Assembly: GCA_020310875.1 (NCBI GenBank) | Contig: CM035422.1 | Coordinates: 60,296,324-60,360,323 of the forward strand | DNA length: 64,000 nucleotides | Origin: Ceratopteris richardii | Taxonomy: Eukaryota > Streptophyta > Polypodiopsida > Polypodiales > Pteridaceae | Reading direction: 5' to 3' | Shown: positions 21,455-33,050 of the stretch, piece after piece | Position numbering within the stretch: position 1 is the stretch's first letter | How the letters are laid out: each line of letters begins with the position of its first letter | Program-made: the position numbers and the translations under genes | Notes under the pieces: model-generated | Databases searched by the model: none | What the model was told of the DNA's origin: nothing | The model's input: only the letters and a program-made list of their open reading frames with translations

Positions 21455-21665
21455 TCCGACTAAAACACTGCGTCGGTATGAGCATCGGTAAATTACTGGA
21501 AACTACTAATGCTTATACCGACGCTCATACTAATGCTCATACCGACGCATCACTTTCTGATGTGTATATTGCCTCTGTGGTTTTTCAAGGTTTTTCAACA
21601 GTCATACTAACACCGATGCGTGATCATCGATATGCACGTCGGTATGCCCCTGATATGTTATACTG
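21455..21665. repeat. CACTA right terminus and subterminal repeats
   Basis: Short repeats GCGTCGGTATGAGC, GCATCGGTAA, TATACCGACGCTCATA and CATACCGACGC in both orientations lead to the terminal inverted repeat at 21637-21665. The last bases are GTTATACTG where CACTA elements end GTAGTG. Composition and motifs match the left end at 9370-9640. Confidence 0.6.
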
Positions 21666-22019
21666 ACTAATGTTGAGATATGAACTTCTCATTTTAGTAT
21701 TGTCAATTTCAATTAGTTATATAGTATTTCGTTTTCTATTTCTTATTTAAAGTTTAAGGAATATCATGTTAAAATTTTGAATGAATTGAGAGCTATATTT
21801 TATTGCATGAAGTAATATCTACATAGAAACTTTCTATGGTGGTACACTATGATTTTGCTACATGCTAAAACAAACTCATTAATGCACGGATATATGCATG
21901 TATGCCTACATACATATATACTATTACGTACTTTATATTTACATGCATTATGAATATCCATACATATACACTACATTGATTACATACATTTCATATATGC
22001 ATACAATACATACACACAT
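21666..22019. other. AT-rich spacer, no gene
   Basis: It is strongly AT-rich, with many ATACAT/TACATA steps between 21,880 and 22,020. No ORF is assignable. Confidence 0.5.
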
Positions 22020-24462
22020 AGCTACATTTTACGAATAACTCGATAAGTGTAGGTCAAATTGTGGAGACGAGATTGCAAGTGAGGTTCAAAAAGCATTGAG
22101 CCTATATAGAGGATCCATGCCAAGCTTTCAAGAAGATATCCAAAGAAGAAAAAGTAGGTGGATTCTTCATCTTCGCACTCCAAGAAACTAGGAACATAAC
22201 ATTGTTCAATCATGGTACTCAAACCCTATTAGAAATCGAGATTTGGCACAAGAGATTGGTTCACAATGGAGAGAGAGCCCTAACTAAATTAGTAGAGACC
22301 TCAGTGTGCTTGGAATACCTAAGATTTCAAAGTTGCATATGATTTACAAGTGCTGTGCATTCCAATTTGGAAAATCTCATAGACAACCATTCACAAAGAA
22401 AGGGTACATACATGGAGACATTTAGGAGCTATTTCACACTCATATTTGGGGACCAAGAGAACATCGATCCATCTTTAGGGCCAAGGTATTATGTATCCTT
22501 CATAGACGATTGTAGTAGATGAACCATACTTTATTTCATGAATCATAAAGATGAAGTATTTTCATGTTCCAAAAAGAATCTCTCTCTTGTGGAAAATCAA
22601 AATAGGTAAAACCTTAAAAATACTGTCTGATGGAGGGGGAGAATTCTTCTCCCATGATTTTGATTCACAATTGCAAGAAAGGACAATCAAAAGAGAGATG
22701 ACAGCAATATCCACTTTAGCATACTTCTCCCATGAGTTTGATTCATATAGGTTTTATAAATATAGCACCAAAGGATTTATAGTGACTCGAGATGTAGTCT
22801 TTGATGATAATAAGTCTTAATTTGAAGATGATTGGATCAAAATCAAGTTGCCATATGACTAAAAGGAAGAATTCCCAACACTCTCAAGCAAGGATTCACA
22901 TACACTTGAAGATTCAAGTGATTTTGAAGATGATGAGAAGACTCATAGGAGGGAGATCATATCATGGAATTCCAAAGGTAAAGCAAAGGTACAAGAGTGG
23001 AGGGATGTTGCAAAATTCTCTTAGTAAACCATTAGAAGATCTACAATGGAGAAGAAGAAGCAAAAAAGGGATGGTTATGACATCGCATTCGTAACTAAGC
23101 ACTCTATTTACATACCTCATGAATTGAATTTCAAAGAACTCTCAACCTATATTGAAGCCAAGAAAAAAAACTAGAATGGAAGCATGCAATGGAAGAAGAG
23201 ATTGAAATTTGTAGGAAAAAAAAGCTTGGAGTTTATACCCAAGACTCCGACCATGAAGGTCATTGGATCCAAGAATCTATCAGAAAAGAAAATCTTTGAT
23301 GGAACCATGAATAGGTACAAGGCTAAAGGATGTCGACAATTCGATTACTCATGAATATTGTAGCTATCAAGATTTGGAAAATATATCAAATGGATGCGAA
23401 GAATGCAGTTCTAAATGGTTGAATCCCAAAAGAGCTATGCATGGATCAGACGATCACTTTGAAGACACGTTATCTTCAACTATTTGTAGGATAATGGGTT
23501 TGTGGTAAGAAATGGAGATCCTTCCCTATTCATCAAGAGATCACATGGAGATGTCATATATGTTTTTGTATATGTGGATGAATCATACTTATAGGTAATG
23601 ATGATGAAGGTATCTAAAGAATCAACTATCAAATGAAGGAGGAATTCAAGATCAGTGGCTTAGGGTAGCTCACTTACTTCCTTGGATTGGAGGTAGTGTA
23701 TATAGAGAATCTTATTTAGAAGAAGTGCATTAAAGATATGCTAGTAAAGTTCAAAATGGAGATTGCTAAGGTTGCAAGTAAACATATGAAGGTAAACTCA
23801 AAGATATTTTCTCATGAAATGAGATAATTGAAGATGTGATAGGCTATCAAAGGGTGGTGGGAAGGCTTAATTATGCTACTCTAACTAGAGTATATATCTG
23901 TTATAGTGTAAGTGTCTTGAGCCAATTCATGCATACATCTAGGAAGCCACATATGGAGGAACAAAAATATTCTTAAATACCTCAAATGAACAATTAATGA
24001 AGGTCTATTCTACTTATACACCTTTGATGTAGATATAAAACAAAGCTTATCTCGTGGTCATCCAAGAAGCAACATACTATTGCTCTTTCACTACATAAGC
24101 TGAATAGAGAGGATTAGCCAATGCGAATCTGGAAGCAATAGGTATTAAGACATTATACTCAGATTTGGAGGTAAATTCATCTACTCAAAAAAATATTTGG
24201 AGATAACATGAGTCATTTGAATCTTGCAACTAATCCTATTTATCATGCTAGGACTGAATATATTGAGGCTCATTATCATTATGTTAGGGAGAAAATTACA
24301 AGAAAATAAATTTAGCTCTCCTATGTACCTACTAACAACAATGTGCATACATGATGACTGAAGTGTTGTACATAGTTAAGCTTAGAATGCTCAAATGTAT
24401 GATTTTACTTTAGGAGATCACAAATGATTTAAAACTCAAGAACATTAGGGTTGAGGGGGATT
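22020..24462 (+). pseudogene. Copia-4, heavily decayed integrase to RNase H
   Basis: Recognised by comparison with Copia-5. Segments in order: NSISVGQIVET and LQETRNITLFNHGTQTL (pre-integrase), integrase pieces (FIDDCSR, SDGGGEFFSHDFDS at about 22630), a jump past the rest of the integrase to KGFIVTRDVVFDDNKS, linker, RT pieces (KVIGSK, RNGDPSLFIKRSHGDVIYVFVYVDE) and RNase H pieces (DLEVNS, GLANANLEA). Nearly every segment is in a different frame. The YVDD box reads YVDES. It ends with a polypurine tract at 24450-24462. Confidence 0.8.
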
Positions 24463-24597
24463 TGTTGTGAAGAGATGGATTCGTAGTTGATGAAGATGAA
24501 GTGGTGCTACAAACCCTTTGCACGACACGAGTCAAATGGACTCTAGAGATATATAGTTGGCCCTTTTAGCTTGCCAAAGGATGTATTAGACACCCTA
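24450..24597 (+). repeat. Copia-4 polypurine tract and 3' LTR start
   Basis: GGTTGAGGGGGATT precedes TGTTGTGAAGAGATGG at 24463, the likely LTR start. At most about 135 bp of LTR can be followed before the minus-strand LTR of Copia-5 begins, so it is truncated or interrupted by that insertion. Confidence 0.55.
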
Positions 24598-25727
24598 TTT
24601 ACCTTGGAAGATCACTCTCAAAAAGTTGAATCAAAATACATAAGTTGGAGTAGATTCAAGAGCCAAAAACTTGCTATTTATGTTCATATACCTATCCAAA
24701 GTTTTGAACAATTCTCTGGCCACAACATCAATTAACTTAATTCCTTTTGCGGAACTCTTAATAGCTTATTAAGCTAACAATCAAGAGATATTTCAACAAA
24801 AAGGATGGAGTACACAAGGACAAAGAAGTTTAGCAAGTGATAGGATGACCTCGATTTTCTCGGGCTGCAACATTACATAGATCCATGCACAGTAAAATAG
24901 AGATATCTCAAGATTAAAGCATCCAATGCTCATTAGCATTTGTAGGCATATACTAGACAATATGAGGATTCTAATAAGTGTTAAATCATGGAAAATAGTT
25001 AAGTAGACACTGAGAAACAGCTCTCACAAAATGACTATTTTGAGAGCGTGCTAGCAGAGAAGAAGAAAATGAGGTGACACGGTTGACTTCAAATGATCAT
25101 AACTGAAGATTGAAAAACACAACTACAATGAAACATTGTGAGCATATAGTATACGTAAAGAGCTAATGTTATCAAGTTGAATCAATGAAAATGATGCACC
25201 AAGATCAAAGAAATCATCTCTGCATTCGGACTAAGAAAACTGAGAGATATGGCAGTGAACAGTACTCTTCACAAGAACATGAAAATATGAAATCAAATGA
25301 TCATGTAAATGAAAGTATATTGATTGTAAAATAAATGGACTTACTGATACATATGTGTGCCTTGAAATCACACCTTGATATGGCATAAAGCTCAGCTCAT
25401 GGAGGTCTTCTTTTAACCACGACTAAAACTACCATGTATTTATAGTTGATCTTGGGAGCCTAACTTCCTACAATCACTCTCCAATCTATTAGTGATTGAT
25501 TTGATTCTCCAACTACCTTTAATCATGAATTCATGGCTTCTTTTTCCTCTTTTGATCAAGTGGACTCAGGCACTTAGGATTCTTTCACTTTTGCATGAAG
25601 TAAAGGCTTCAAAAGCTACAAGAGATAGTTCACAAGTGAACTTTACATTGTCTTCATTTTATAGCTTCTTCTATGACTTTGTGAGAATCAAGCCAATACT
25701 TGGGCTTGTCATAGACTTGCTCCAATA
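24598..25727 (-). repeat. Copia-5 3' LTR
   Basis: On the minus strand it starts at 25727 with TATTGGAGCAAG (TG mutated to TA), right after the polypurine tract. The TATA box is CTATAAATAC at 25436-25445, about 283 bp in. It can be aligned with the Copia-6 LTR to its end near 24,600 (shared CTTGGAAGAT and GCTATTT...AGTTTTGAAC). The exact terminal CA is not clear. Confidence 0.75.
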
Positions 25728-27235
25728 GCTCCCCCTCAAGCCAAGTACGCGTGAAGACTTCAATCTTCCAAGATTACCTGCAAACCAATCATGGCTTTAA
25801 ATTTGCAAAGCTTTGTACCATCCAATGCTTTGGTTAGAACATCTGCACATTTTTTATGAGTGGACAAATATGATATTTGAATCTCCTTGCTCAAAATCTT
25901 CTCTCTTACATAGTGATAATGAACTTCAATATGTTTAGTCCTTGCATGAAAAATTGGATTAGCAGTTAGGTGAATAAAGCTCATATTGTCACCAAAAATA
26001 TTTGGAGTTCCAATCTCCAAACCAAGATCTGTGAATAGTGTCTTCATCCACATAGCTTCTTGAGTAGCTATGGAAAGAACTCTGTATTGAGCTTCAGTAG
26101 AAGAGAGAACAACTATGGGTTGCTTCTTAGATGACCATGAAACAAGTTTTGAACCTGCAAAGGTAAGATAACCTAAGGTGCTCCTTCTGTCTTCCTTGGA
26201 GCTAGCCCAATCTGCATCAGAGAACAATTCCAAACTTAAATCAGATACATAAAGGTAATATAGCCCCTCATTCATGGTCCCTTTGTGATATTTAAGTATC
26301 CTCTTGGTAGCCTCCATATGAGCTTTCCTGCATGTGTGCATAAATTGACTTAGCACACTCACACTATAACATATATCAACCCTTGTCAATGTGGCATAGT
26401 TCAAACTACCCACAAGACTTTGGTAACCTATCACATCTTCTATGAGTTCACCTTCATGTGAGCTCAATTTGTGATTAACTTCCATTGGAGTACCTACAAT
26501 CCTACAATCTTGCATCTTGAATTTTTCCAACATGTCACCCAAATCACTTATCTTGAATTCTTCTCTCATTTGTTCTTTGATTCTCTTCATGCCATCTGTA
26601 TCATTTCGTGTAAGTATAATATCATCTACATACACACACAAATAGATGACTTCACAATTACTCCTTTTTATGAATAGTGATGGATCTACCTTGCTAGGTT
26701 GAAATCCTCTGTTCTGCAAGAATGGGACAAGCCTGTGATTCTAAGCCCTTGGGGCTTGTTTGACTCCATATAAAGCTTTATTAAGTTTACATGCATAATC
26801 AGGATATATGTGATTCTGAAAACCAAGTGGTTGTGCCATATATACCTCTTACGTTATCCATCCATTAAGAAATGCATTTTTTACATCCAATTGAAGTATC
26901 TTCCAATTCTTGGAAGAGGCAATACTAAGCAAAACCCTAATAGTAGGCATCTTTGCCACAGGAGAGAAGGTCTCCTAATAATCAAATCCCTGAGTTTGTG
27001 CAAAGCCTTTTGCCAAAAGCCTTGCCTTATATTTGTTAATGGAGACATCTGAATTCTTCTTCAAATTGTAGATCCACCTTGAGCCTATCACTTTCATTGA
27101 TGGAGACTTGGGAACCAATTCCCAAGTGTTATTCTGCTCAAGAGCTTCAATTTCTTCTTCCATTGCATGCCTCCATTCTGATTTCTTCTTTTGATTCCTC
27201 AAATGTTGAAGATTCCTCTTGATTTATGTCTTGTG
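25728..27235 (-). pseudogene. Copia-5 reverse transcriptase and RNase H
   Basis: A long 319-codon open frame (26719-25760) plus an N-terminal part (27202-26975). Motifs: [65 protein letters not shown], an intact YVDDI, ADWASSKEDRRST, WSSKKQPIVVLSSTEAQYR, RTKHIEVHYHYVREKIL, ADVLTKALDGTKL. Between ISDLG and DMLEKFKMQD about 26 residues present in Copia-1 are missing in frame (around 26,535), removing part of the RT palm-thumb region. Stops lie near 26,975 and 26,720-26,860. The polypurine tract GCTTGAGGGGGAGC is at 25728-25742. Confidence 0.92.
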
Positions 27236-29345
27236 CTAGATAGATCAAATGTTAAGTGACTAGAGAAGTATCAAACCCATACATTTTTGGCTTTCTTTTC
27301 TCCCTCATGGACCTTCTTAGGCCATGATGTGATGATTCTACCTCTTGTCCAAGTTCTTGCATTTTTGCTTTACCTTTAGACTTCCACATTTTGATTTTTT
27401 CATACTCAGTTGCTTTATCATCTTCTAAGATATCCTGCTCTTCAACTTTAGAAAATTATCCTTAACAAGTTTTGGAAAATCTTCTTCAAGATCATAAGGT
27501 AGGTTGACCTTTGTACATGAATCTTCATACCAAGAACTATTCTCATCAAATACTACATCTCTACTCACCAAGAATCCTTTGGTTGTTGGGTTGTATAATC
27601 TATAGCCCTTTTGATTGTTGTCATATCCAATGAATACACACCTTTCTGCTTTGGGATCCATCTTGCCTCTAACCTATGAAGGAACATGAGCAAAAGAAAC
27701 ACATCCAAAAATCTTACAATGATCCAAGCTTGGTCTTTTTCCATTCCAAGCCTCATATGGTGTCATGCCATCAAGTGATTTTGAAGGTAAATTGTTAATC
27801 AAATAAGTGCCTGTGGATATAGCCTCAGCCCATAATTAATTAGGTAAGTGCTTTTCATTTAGCATAGACCTTGCAGCTTCAACGATTGTCCTATTCCTTC
27901 TTTCTGCCACTCCATTTTGCTCAGGAGTGTACCTTGTAGTGATCTCTCTTTTGATTCCTCTTTCTTGAAGAAAGGAGTCAAATTCATGGGAGAAGTACTC
28001 TCCCCCTCCATCTGACCTTAGCCTTTTTAGTGTTTTACTTGTTTGATTCTCCAGAAGAGCCAAATATCTTTTGAAGCATGAAAAGACTTCATCTTTGTGT
28101 TTCATAAAGTATAATATAGTCCACCTACTGCAATCATCAATGAAGGAGACATAATAACTTGATCCAGATATTGAAGCATCCTTGCTAGGTCCCCATACAT
28201 CTATATGAACCAACTCCAAGAGTTCTCCATGCATATATCCTTTCTTCATGAATGGTAACCTCTCAAACTTTCCAAATTGACATGCACTACACTTATAAAT
28301 CATGTGTTGTTTTGACAAGTTAGGGAGTCCAAGTACACTTTGGTCCCTACAAATTTGCTTTAATGATCTTTCATCAATATGTGCTAACCTTTTGTGCCAT
28401 ACTTCCAATTCTGTGAGTGTCTGACTACCATAGTTAAAGAGAGCAATGTTTCTAGTGTCTTGTAATTCAAATGTGAACAATCTACCTATCTTTTGACCTT
28501 TTGCAATTGTCGTGAATCCTTGACTTGGATCTTCAACAAATGCTCGTGCTTTTGTGAACCTGACTTGCAACCCTTTCTCTACTATTTGCCCAACACTTAT
28601 CAAATTCTTTGTAATGGTAGGGACATAGAGTACCTTACTAAGTAAGTTGATGTTTCCATCAGGTGCTTTGACATTTCCTATTTTCTCCACAAGGTGTCTT
28701 GTATCATCTCCTATTTGTACCTCATGCTTGTTCCTTGGATCTTCTAAATTTGATAGGAGTGCCACATTTCTTGCCACATGATTGGAACAACCTAAATCTA
28801 TGTACAAAACATGCTCATTAGATTTACCTTGTGGCATGGCCATATTAATGATTAGCAACGAGTCCTCTTGATTTGAGTCTTCTGTGTAGTTATTGAAGTC
28901 TCTTCTTCCCCTATTGCCTCCTTGATAGTTTGAATGGTTGTAATTGTTGTGGTTGCCATGGTAATTGTTGAACCCTCCTCTTGCATAGCCATAGCTTCCT
29001 CTATTGTAGCATTTGCCTCTTTGATTCCTCGAATTCATAAAGCAATGTTCAATTGTATGATTAGTTAATCCACAAATAGAGCATGAATTAGAGTCTTGGG
29101 ATCTTCCCTTGCGTCCTCCTCTGCCTCTACCTCTACCACGTCTTCCTCTACCTGCATAGTTAGCTTGATGTGTACTTGCTTCATCATCCACTTTCTTTCC
29201 TCTTCCTTTGTCTTCTTTGGACTTGCTTTTATCAGTATACAAAGCTGAAGATTGATTACCTTTGGAGCTCTCTCCATTCTTGATAAGCTTGGCCTCTTGA
29301 GTAAGTAGTTGTCCTATGAGTGTGTTGAAATCTGGTACATGGAAG
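27236..29345 (-). pseudogene. Copia-5 gag C-terminus, protease and integrase
   Basis: A 509-codon open frame (29365-27836) is the best-preserved pol in the window. It starts with the gag tail DFNTLIGQLLTQEAKL, an Arg/Gly-rich patch and an intact zinc knuckle CSICGLTNHTIEHC. The protease follows, but DSG reads DLG (YIDLGCSNHV), which should be inactive. Then come the integrase HHCC (HKRLAHIDERS, CSACQFG) and a core with all three acidic residues in place: HIDVWGP, SDGGGEY, NGVAERRNRT. It stops at the TAA near 27,836; the rest (PSLDHCKIFGC, KAERCVFIGYDNNQKGYRLY) follows in broken frames to 27,425. The N-terminal gag is missing; it joins DUF4283-like sequence at about 29,345. Confidence 0.92.
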
Positions 29346-29815
29346 ATTTTGAACTTGAGTACCATGGAGCCCTTTACTCTCCCAGTTTGTTTTGATCCAG
29401 GCCTTTAGCACTTCATGCGGTGGCCTAGGGCCATGACACAAACCCACATCCACTTTCTCATATAAATGATTATGCCAATCAGCCAAAGTATTTCTATCTA
29501 TGACCAAGGTGGAATCATCCTTGTCAACCATCTCAAATTCGACGTTGATTTTATTGGGATGTTCATCATAAGAGGGTTCTTTAAGTGAAGCATTACTTTG
29601 ATCGATCTTTTGTTTACCTTTATCCTCTAAGATAGGGTTAGGGGTACTTGAGTAGGAAGCTTGGTTAAACAACGAGAATAAACCCTGAGGGTGGTTGTTT
29701 GTAGCTTGAGCATAGGTCTTTACCTCCTTAGTCTTTCCTTGCTCATAAAGTGTGTGTCCTGCTATATCAGAAACAAAACGATTAGCACAACCGGAGAGCT
29801 CATACCTGCCTGTTG
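29345..29815 (-). pseudogene. DUF4283-like fragment (plant LINE ORF1 type)
   Basis: The open frame runs from about 29,815 (YELSGCANRFVSDIAGHTLY) through KTYAQATNNHPQGLFSLFNQ to WHNHLYEKVDVGLCHGPRPP and LKAWIKTNWESKGLHG. The pattern G-x-R-P-x6-W-x3-W-x3-G is that of DUF4283, found in plant non-LTR retrotransposon ORF1 and related zinc-knuckle proteins, where it likely binds nucleic acid. The frame is intact over about 150 codons, then runs into the Copia-5 gag tail near 29,345. No zinc knuckle or endonuclease of its own is present. Confidence 0.65.
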
Positions 29816-30700
29816 ACGAATATTCCCATTGATATTAGAGCAAATGTTTTCGTTTTGCAAGATTAGCTCCTTGAAGGGGCGACTCGAGGTTGACCCCAAC
29901 CTCTCAGGCGACTTCGTTTTCAGGTCAGCATAGTCGCACAACGGAGGGAACCCTAATCGCGAAGGAGTCGGAGATTTTCAGAATCTATTTATTTTGTAGC
30001 ATACCGCAAGAAAATTTCAAAGTGTTACGCAAAGAACAGACATAACAGAGCTGGTTTTATACATGATCTATTTTAAGTTTCACGTCCTACTCAACCTGGT
30101 TAAGGAATTTCAATAAAGAACGAAAGCTGTGGCTTTGATAGAAGATCCCATTGACATGACATCATGTACAACACTTGGATTACATGTCATGTTGTAAGTC
30201 TCTGCAGAGCGAACAGACTTCGATCAACGTCGTGCTGCTGCGAGTGTGCTCCAATATATACTTGCCGTTTTTTCAATGTCGTTGAAGCTTTTCACATGAA
30301 AAACTGGTAATAGATATAGTGGAGTGATCGCATGACGAACTCCATGATGTATGAATGATGTTCACGGATCCAAACAGCAAGAACGAATAAATACTTTGAT
30401 TGAAATAGCATGTAAACTGGATCAAGATGTTCACTCTCACTGGAAGATATGGGGGCAGTGACAGTGCGGAGCAATCTTAAGGCATCGATGGAGCAGCGAG
30501 CGCGATGGATTATCAATATGTAGTGTGGAATACTTAGAAATGTGTGGATCGCGCCGCAGAAACGTGTTTGCAGCATAAATATAGATAACTTTAACATTTG
30601 TGATGAAGCTGCTGCAACAGTAAGCGTCAGTAGCTCCTAACCTGCGCATGATCAGGAATGAAATTGAGGTCCAAGAGTAAAGAAGCTCCTAATGGCTTTA
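29816..30700. other. CpG-richer anonymous segment
   Basis: No assignable ORF. The stretch keeps many CpG sites (for example near 29,880-29,960, 30,205-30,245 and 30,480-30,560), unlike the deaminated retrotransposon DNA around it. It could be the 5' region of the DUF4283-bearing element or single-copy host sequence. Confidence 0.4.
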
Positions 30701-30701
30701 C

Positions 30702-31126
30702 TTACTCCGAAGGGAGCTTCCTATCCTCAACTGATCGGTCTCGGAAGGACTCATCAGTACGATGACGAAGGAGGGTACGAGTAGAGACTTCACGTGGTCG
30801 AGGAGGGCAGTTAGGTTTCGTGATTGGAAAAGGTGGTGGAGGACTCTTGTACACATGCGGAGGCGGTGGACAAGGAGTTCGAGGAGTTGGTGGGCAGGAA
30901 GGAGGGGCTGAAAAGGGATGTGGAGAAAGAAGAGGAAGAGGAGATGGAGAAGATGGAGGAAGATAAGGCAGTCCTGTAGGTTGTGGAGGAGGTGACGGAG
31001 ATGGCGGAGGGGGAGAATAAGGAGATGAAGATTTCAGGTATTTGATGTTCACGCCATAGAACCATACCCACAATTAACTTGGGCATCGAGGACATTATGT
31101 TGGAGGAGATGGTGGATAGCCTCTTT
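30702..31126 (-). pseudogene. Proline-rich (extensin-like) ORF, possibly a gene fragment
   Basis: The minus-strand frame is open for 123 codons (31073-30702). It has SPYSPPPPSPSPPP, PCPPPPHVYKSPPPP and several other Pro-Pro runs, then a basic tail. The same frame upstream gives GYPPSPPT before two stops. VYKSPPPP is typical of cell-wall extensin or proline-rich proteins. No signal peptide is visible at the only ATG (MWVWFYGVN), so this may be an exon or a broken copy. Low-complexity coding can also arise from GGAGGA-rich DNA, which this is on the plus strand. Confidence 0.4.
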
Positions 31127-31156
31127 AGCTAGCTAATAAGCATAAATAATCACATA

Positions 31157-32085
31157 TGTTGCTTGGAAGATGATCCACTAATGATAGGATCAAAACACAT
31201 AGGTTGGAATATAGTCCGGGGTCCAAAACTTGCTATTTTGGTTGATCCACCTATTCAATGTTTTGAACCAATCTCTGAGTAGAGCAACAATTCACTAAAT
31301 TTCTTTTGGGGAACTTTAATTAGCAAAATAAGTTACCAATCATTAGTGATATCATAAAAAATGATGGATTATATGCAAAGAAATATGTTTAGCAAATCAA
31401 CAAAGCGTCCCGATATTTATGGGTCTTAACAGTCACAGACCAATGAGCAAAGATGGACTCTTATCTAATGATTGCAAGAAGTATTACCAATGCAACTTTG
31501 TAGGATTAAAGTAGACAGCATGCTAGATCTATCATGCTTTAAATAATAGGAAATGATCAACTATAGAGTGAGAACAAGCTCTGACAAGGTCACTGTTTTG
31601 ATGGAGTTATGATAGACAAGTGAGAATAAGAAGAAATGATCATGTATGTATTAAATCATGTAAAAGTACAATGTTATTGGCAATCAACCATTGCTGAATG
31701 AGTGATAAGTGAGTGAGTTATGAGCTTAGCTTCTCTTCTCAATGAAAGTACATCAAAATGATCTCTGAACATCGAGATAGAAGGGGGCCTTTCATATCCT
31801 CTTTTTATAATTATTGTTGGAGCCAAATGGTTTGAATTCAAATTCAAATCTCTACCTAAACGTGAATGCTAAAGTATAGGACTGATTCTCTCTTTATTCA
31901 ACTACCAAATGATATGAGATTATGTTCTTCCTAACTCCTCATGGGTATATTTCACTTTTACAAAAGGTAATTGTGAAGTAGAATTACAAGAGGTTGAACA
32001 TATCAAGCCTTCCAAAGGTTACTCCATTAACTTGATCATAAGTGAGATGATCAAGTATGTAGGCTTGGGCTTAATTGCATCAATA
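31157..32085 (-). repeat. Copia-6 3' LTR
   Basis: On the minus strand it starts TATTGATGCAAT (TG to TA) right after the polypurine tract and ends GCAACA at 31157, giving TGTTG/CAACA-type ends. TATAAAAAG is at 31801-31808, about 280 bp in. It is related to the Copia-5 LTR over most of its length. Confidence 0.72.
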
Positions 32086-32990
32086 GCTCCCCCTCAAGCC
32101 TTACATGCTTGATCTTCATTGCTCCTTGATTTCTTGCAAACCAATCATCAATTTAAACATGTTCATCTTTGTTCCATCCAATGCTTTGGTGACTATATAT
32201 GCACATTGCAAATGAGTTGATACATAGGATAATTGGATATCCTTGCTAAGAAATTGCAGCCAAATGAAGTGAACTAGTGTTATCTCCAAAGATAATTGGA
32301 GTGTGGGAATGTATCTCCAAATCTGCATATAATTGTTTAAGCCACATAGCTTCCTGAGTTGCATTTGCCAAATCTCTATATTCTACTTCTATCAAATACA
32401 AGGCCACAGTTGGTTGCTTCTTGGATGACCAAGATATGAGTTTTGAACCTACAAAAGATAGGTACGCTGAAGTGCTCCTCCTATCATCCTTGGAGCCAAC
32501 CCAATCTGCATCGGAATACATTTTTTATATCTATGTTAGAAGTGAAGGGATAGAACAACCCCTCATTCATTGTACCCTTTAGATACTTAAGCACCCTCTT
32601 TGCAGCTTCCATATGAGGCTTCCTTGCTACATGCATAAATTGACTCAATGTACTTATTGGATAGGCAATGTCTACTCTTGTTAAAGTAGCATAATTAAGA
32701 CTTCTCACAAGTTGTTGATAACTTTATAACATCTTCAAGTAATTCCCCTTCATGTGAACTTAGCTTATGGTTGAGCTCCATAGGAATACCTGCAACTTTA
32801 GTGTCCTCCATTTGAAACTTTACCAACATATCATGTACGTATTTCCTTTATTTGATGAATATACCTGAATCTGTATACACAAGTTATAAGCCAAGGAAGT
32901 AGGTTAATAACCCTAGATCACTGATTTTGAATTCCTTTATTAGTTGAGCCTTGACCTGCTTGATACCTCAGAATCATTCTCTATAATGCG
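32086..32990 (-). pseudogene. Copia-6 RT C-terminus and RNase H
   Basis: The polypurine tract GCTTGAGGGGGAGC is at 32087-32100. Upstream on the minus strand: KEFKISDLG and YFLGL (about 32,900-32,950), SSHEGELLEDVI, SLNYATLTRVDIAYPISTLSQFMH, KRVLKYLKGTMNEGLFYPF, ADWVGSKDDRRSTSAYLSF, WSSKKQPTVALY, and QLSYVSTHLQCAYIVTKALDG. The YVDD box is not present; the fragment is cut 5' near 32,990. Part of the NPxFHARTKH stretch is lost by deletion around 32,255. It is closely related to Copia-1 and Copia-5. Confidence 0.88.
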
Positions 32991-33050
32991 ACAATGTTCA
33001 AGCAGAAGTGCTACTTGTAGTGTTTTGTAATGTTGTGAATTGCTACAAAA

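Larger units (their letters stand above)
9370..21665. mobile_element. CACTA-like DNA transposon with nested elements
   Basis: The left end (9370-9398) begins CACTACAACATATC. The reverse complement of the right end (21637-21665) aligns to it without gaps over 29 positions with 22 identities. Inside both ends are repeated motifs of the type GCATCGGTAT or CGTCGGTATG in both orientations (about 9470-9560 and 21470-21650), typical of subterminal repeats in CACTA (En/Spm) elements. Flanking triplets are ATT on the left and ACT on the right, compatible with a worn 3-bp target duplication. I see no transposase; the 12.3-kb span is mostly Copia-3 and Gypsy-1. Both ends could instead belong to two separate elements of one family. 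Confidence 0.6.

Noticed and set aside
22022-22222. Minus-strand 66-codon ORF
   Set aside because: It is opposite the Copia-4 pre-integrase fragment, which aligns to Copia-5 on the plus strand.
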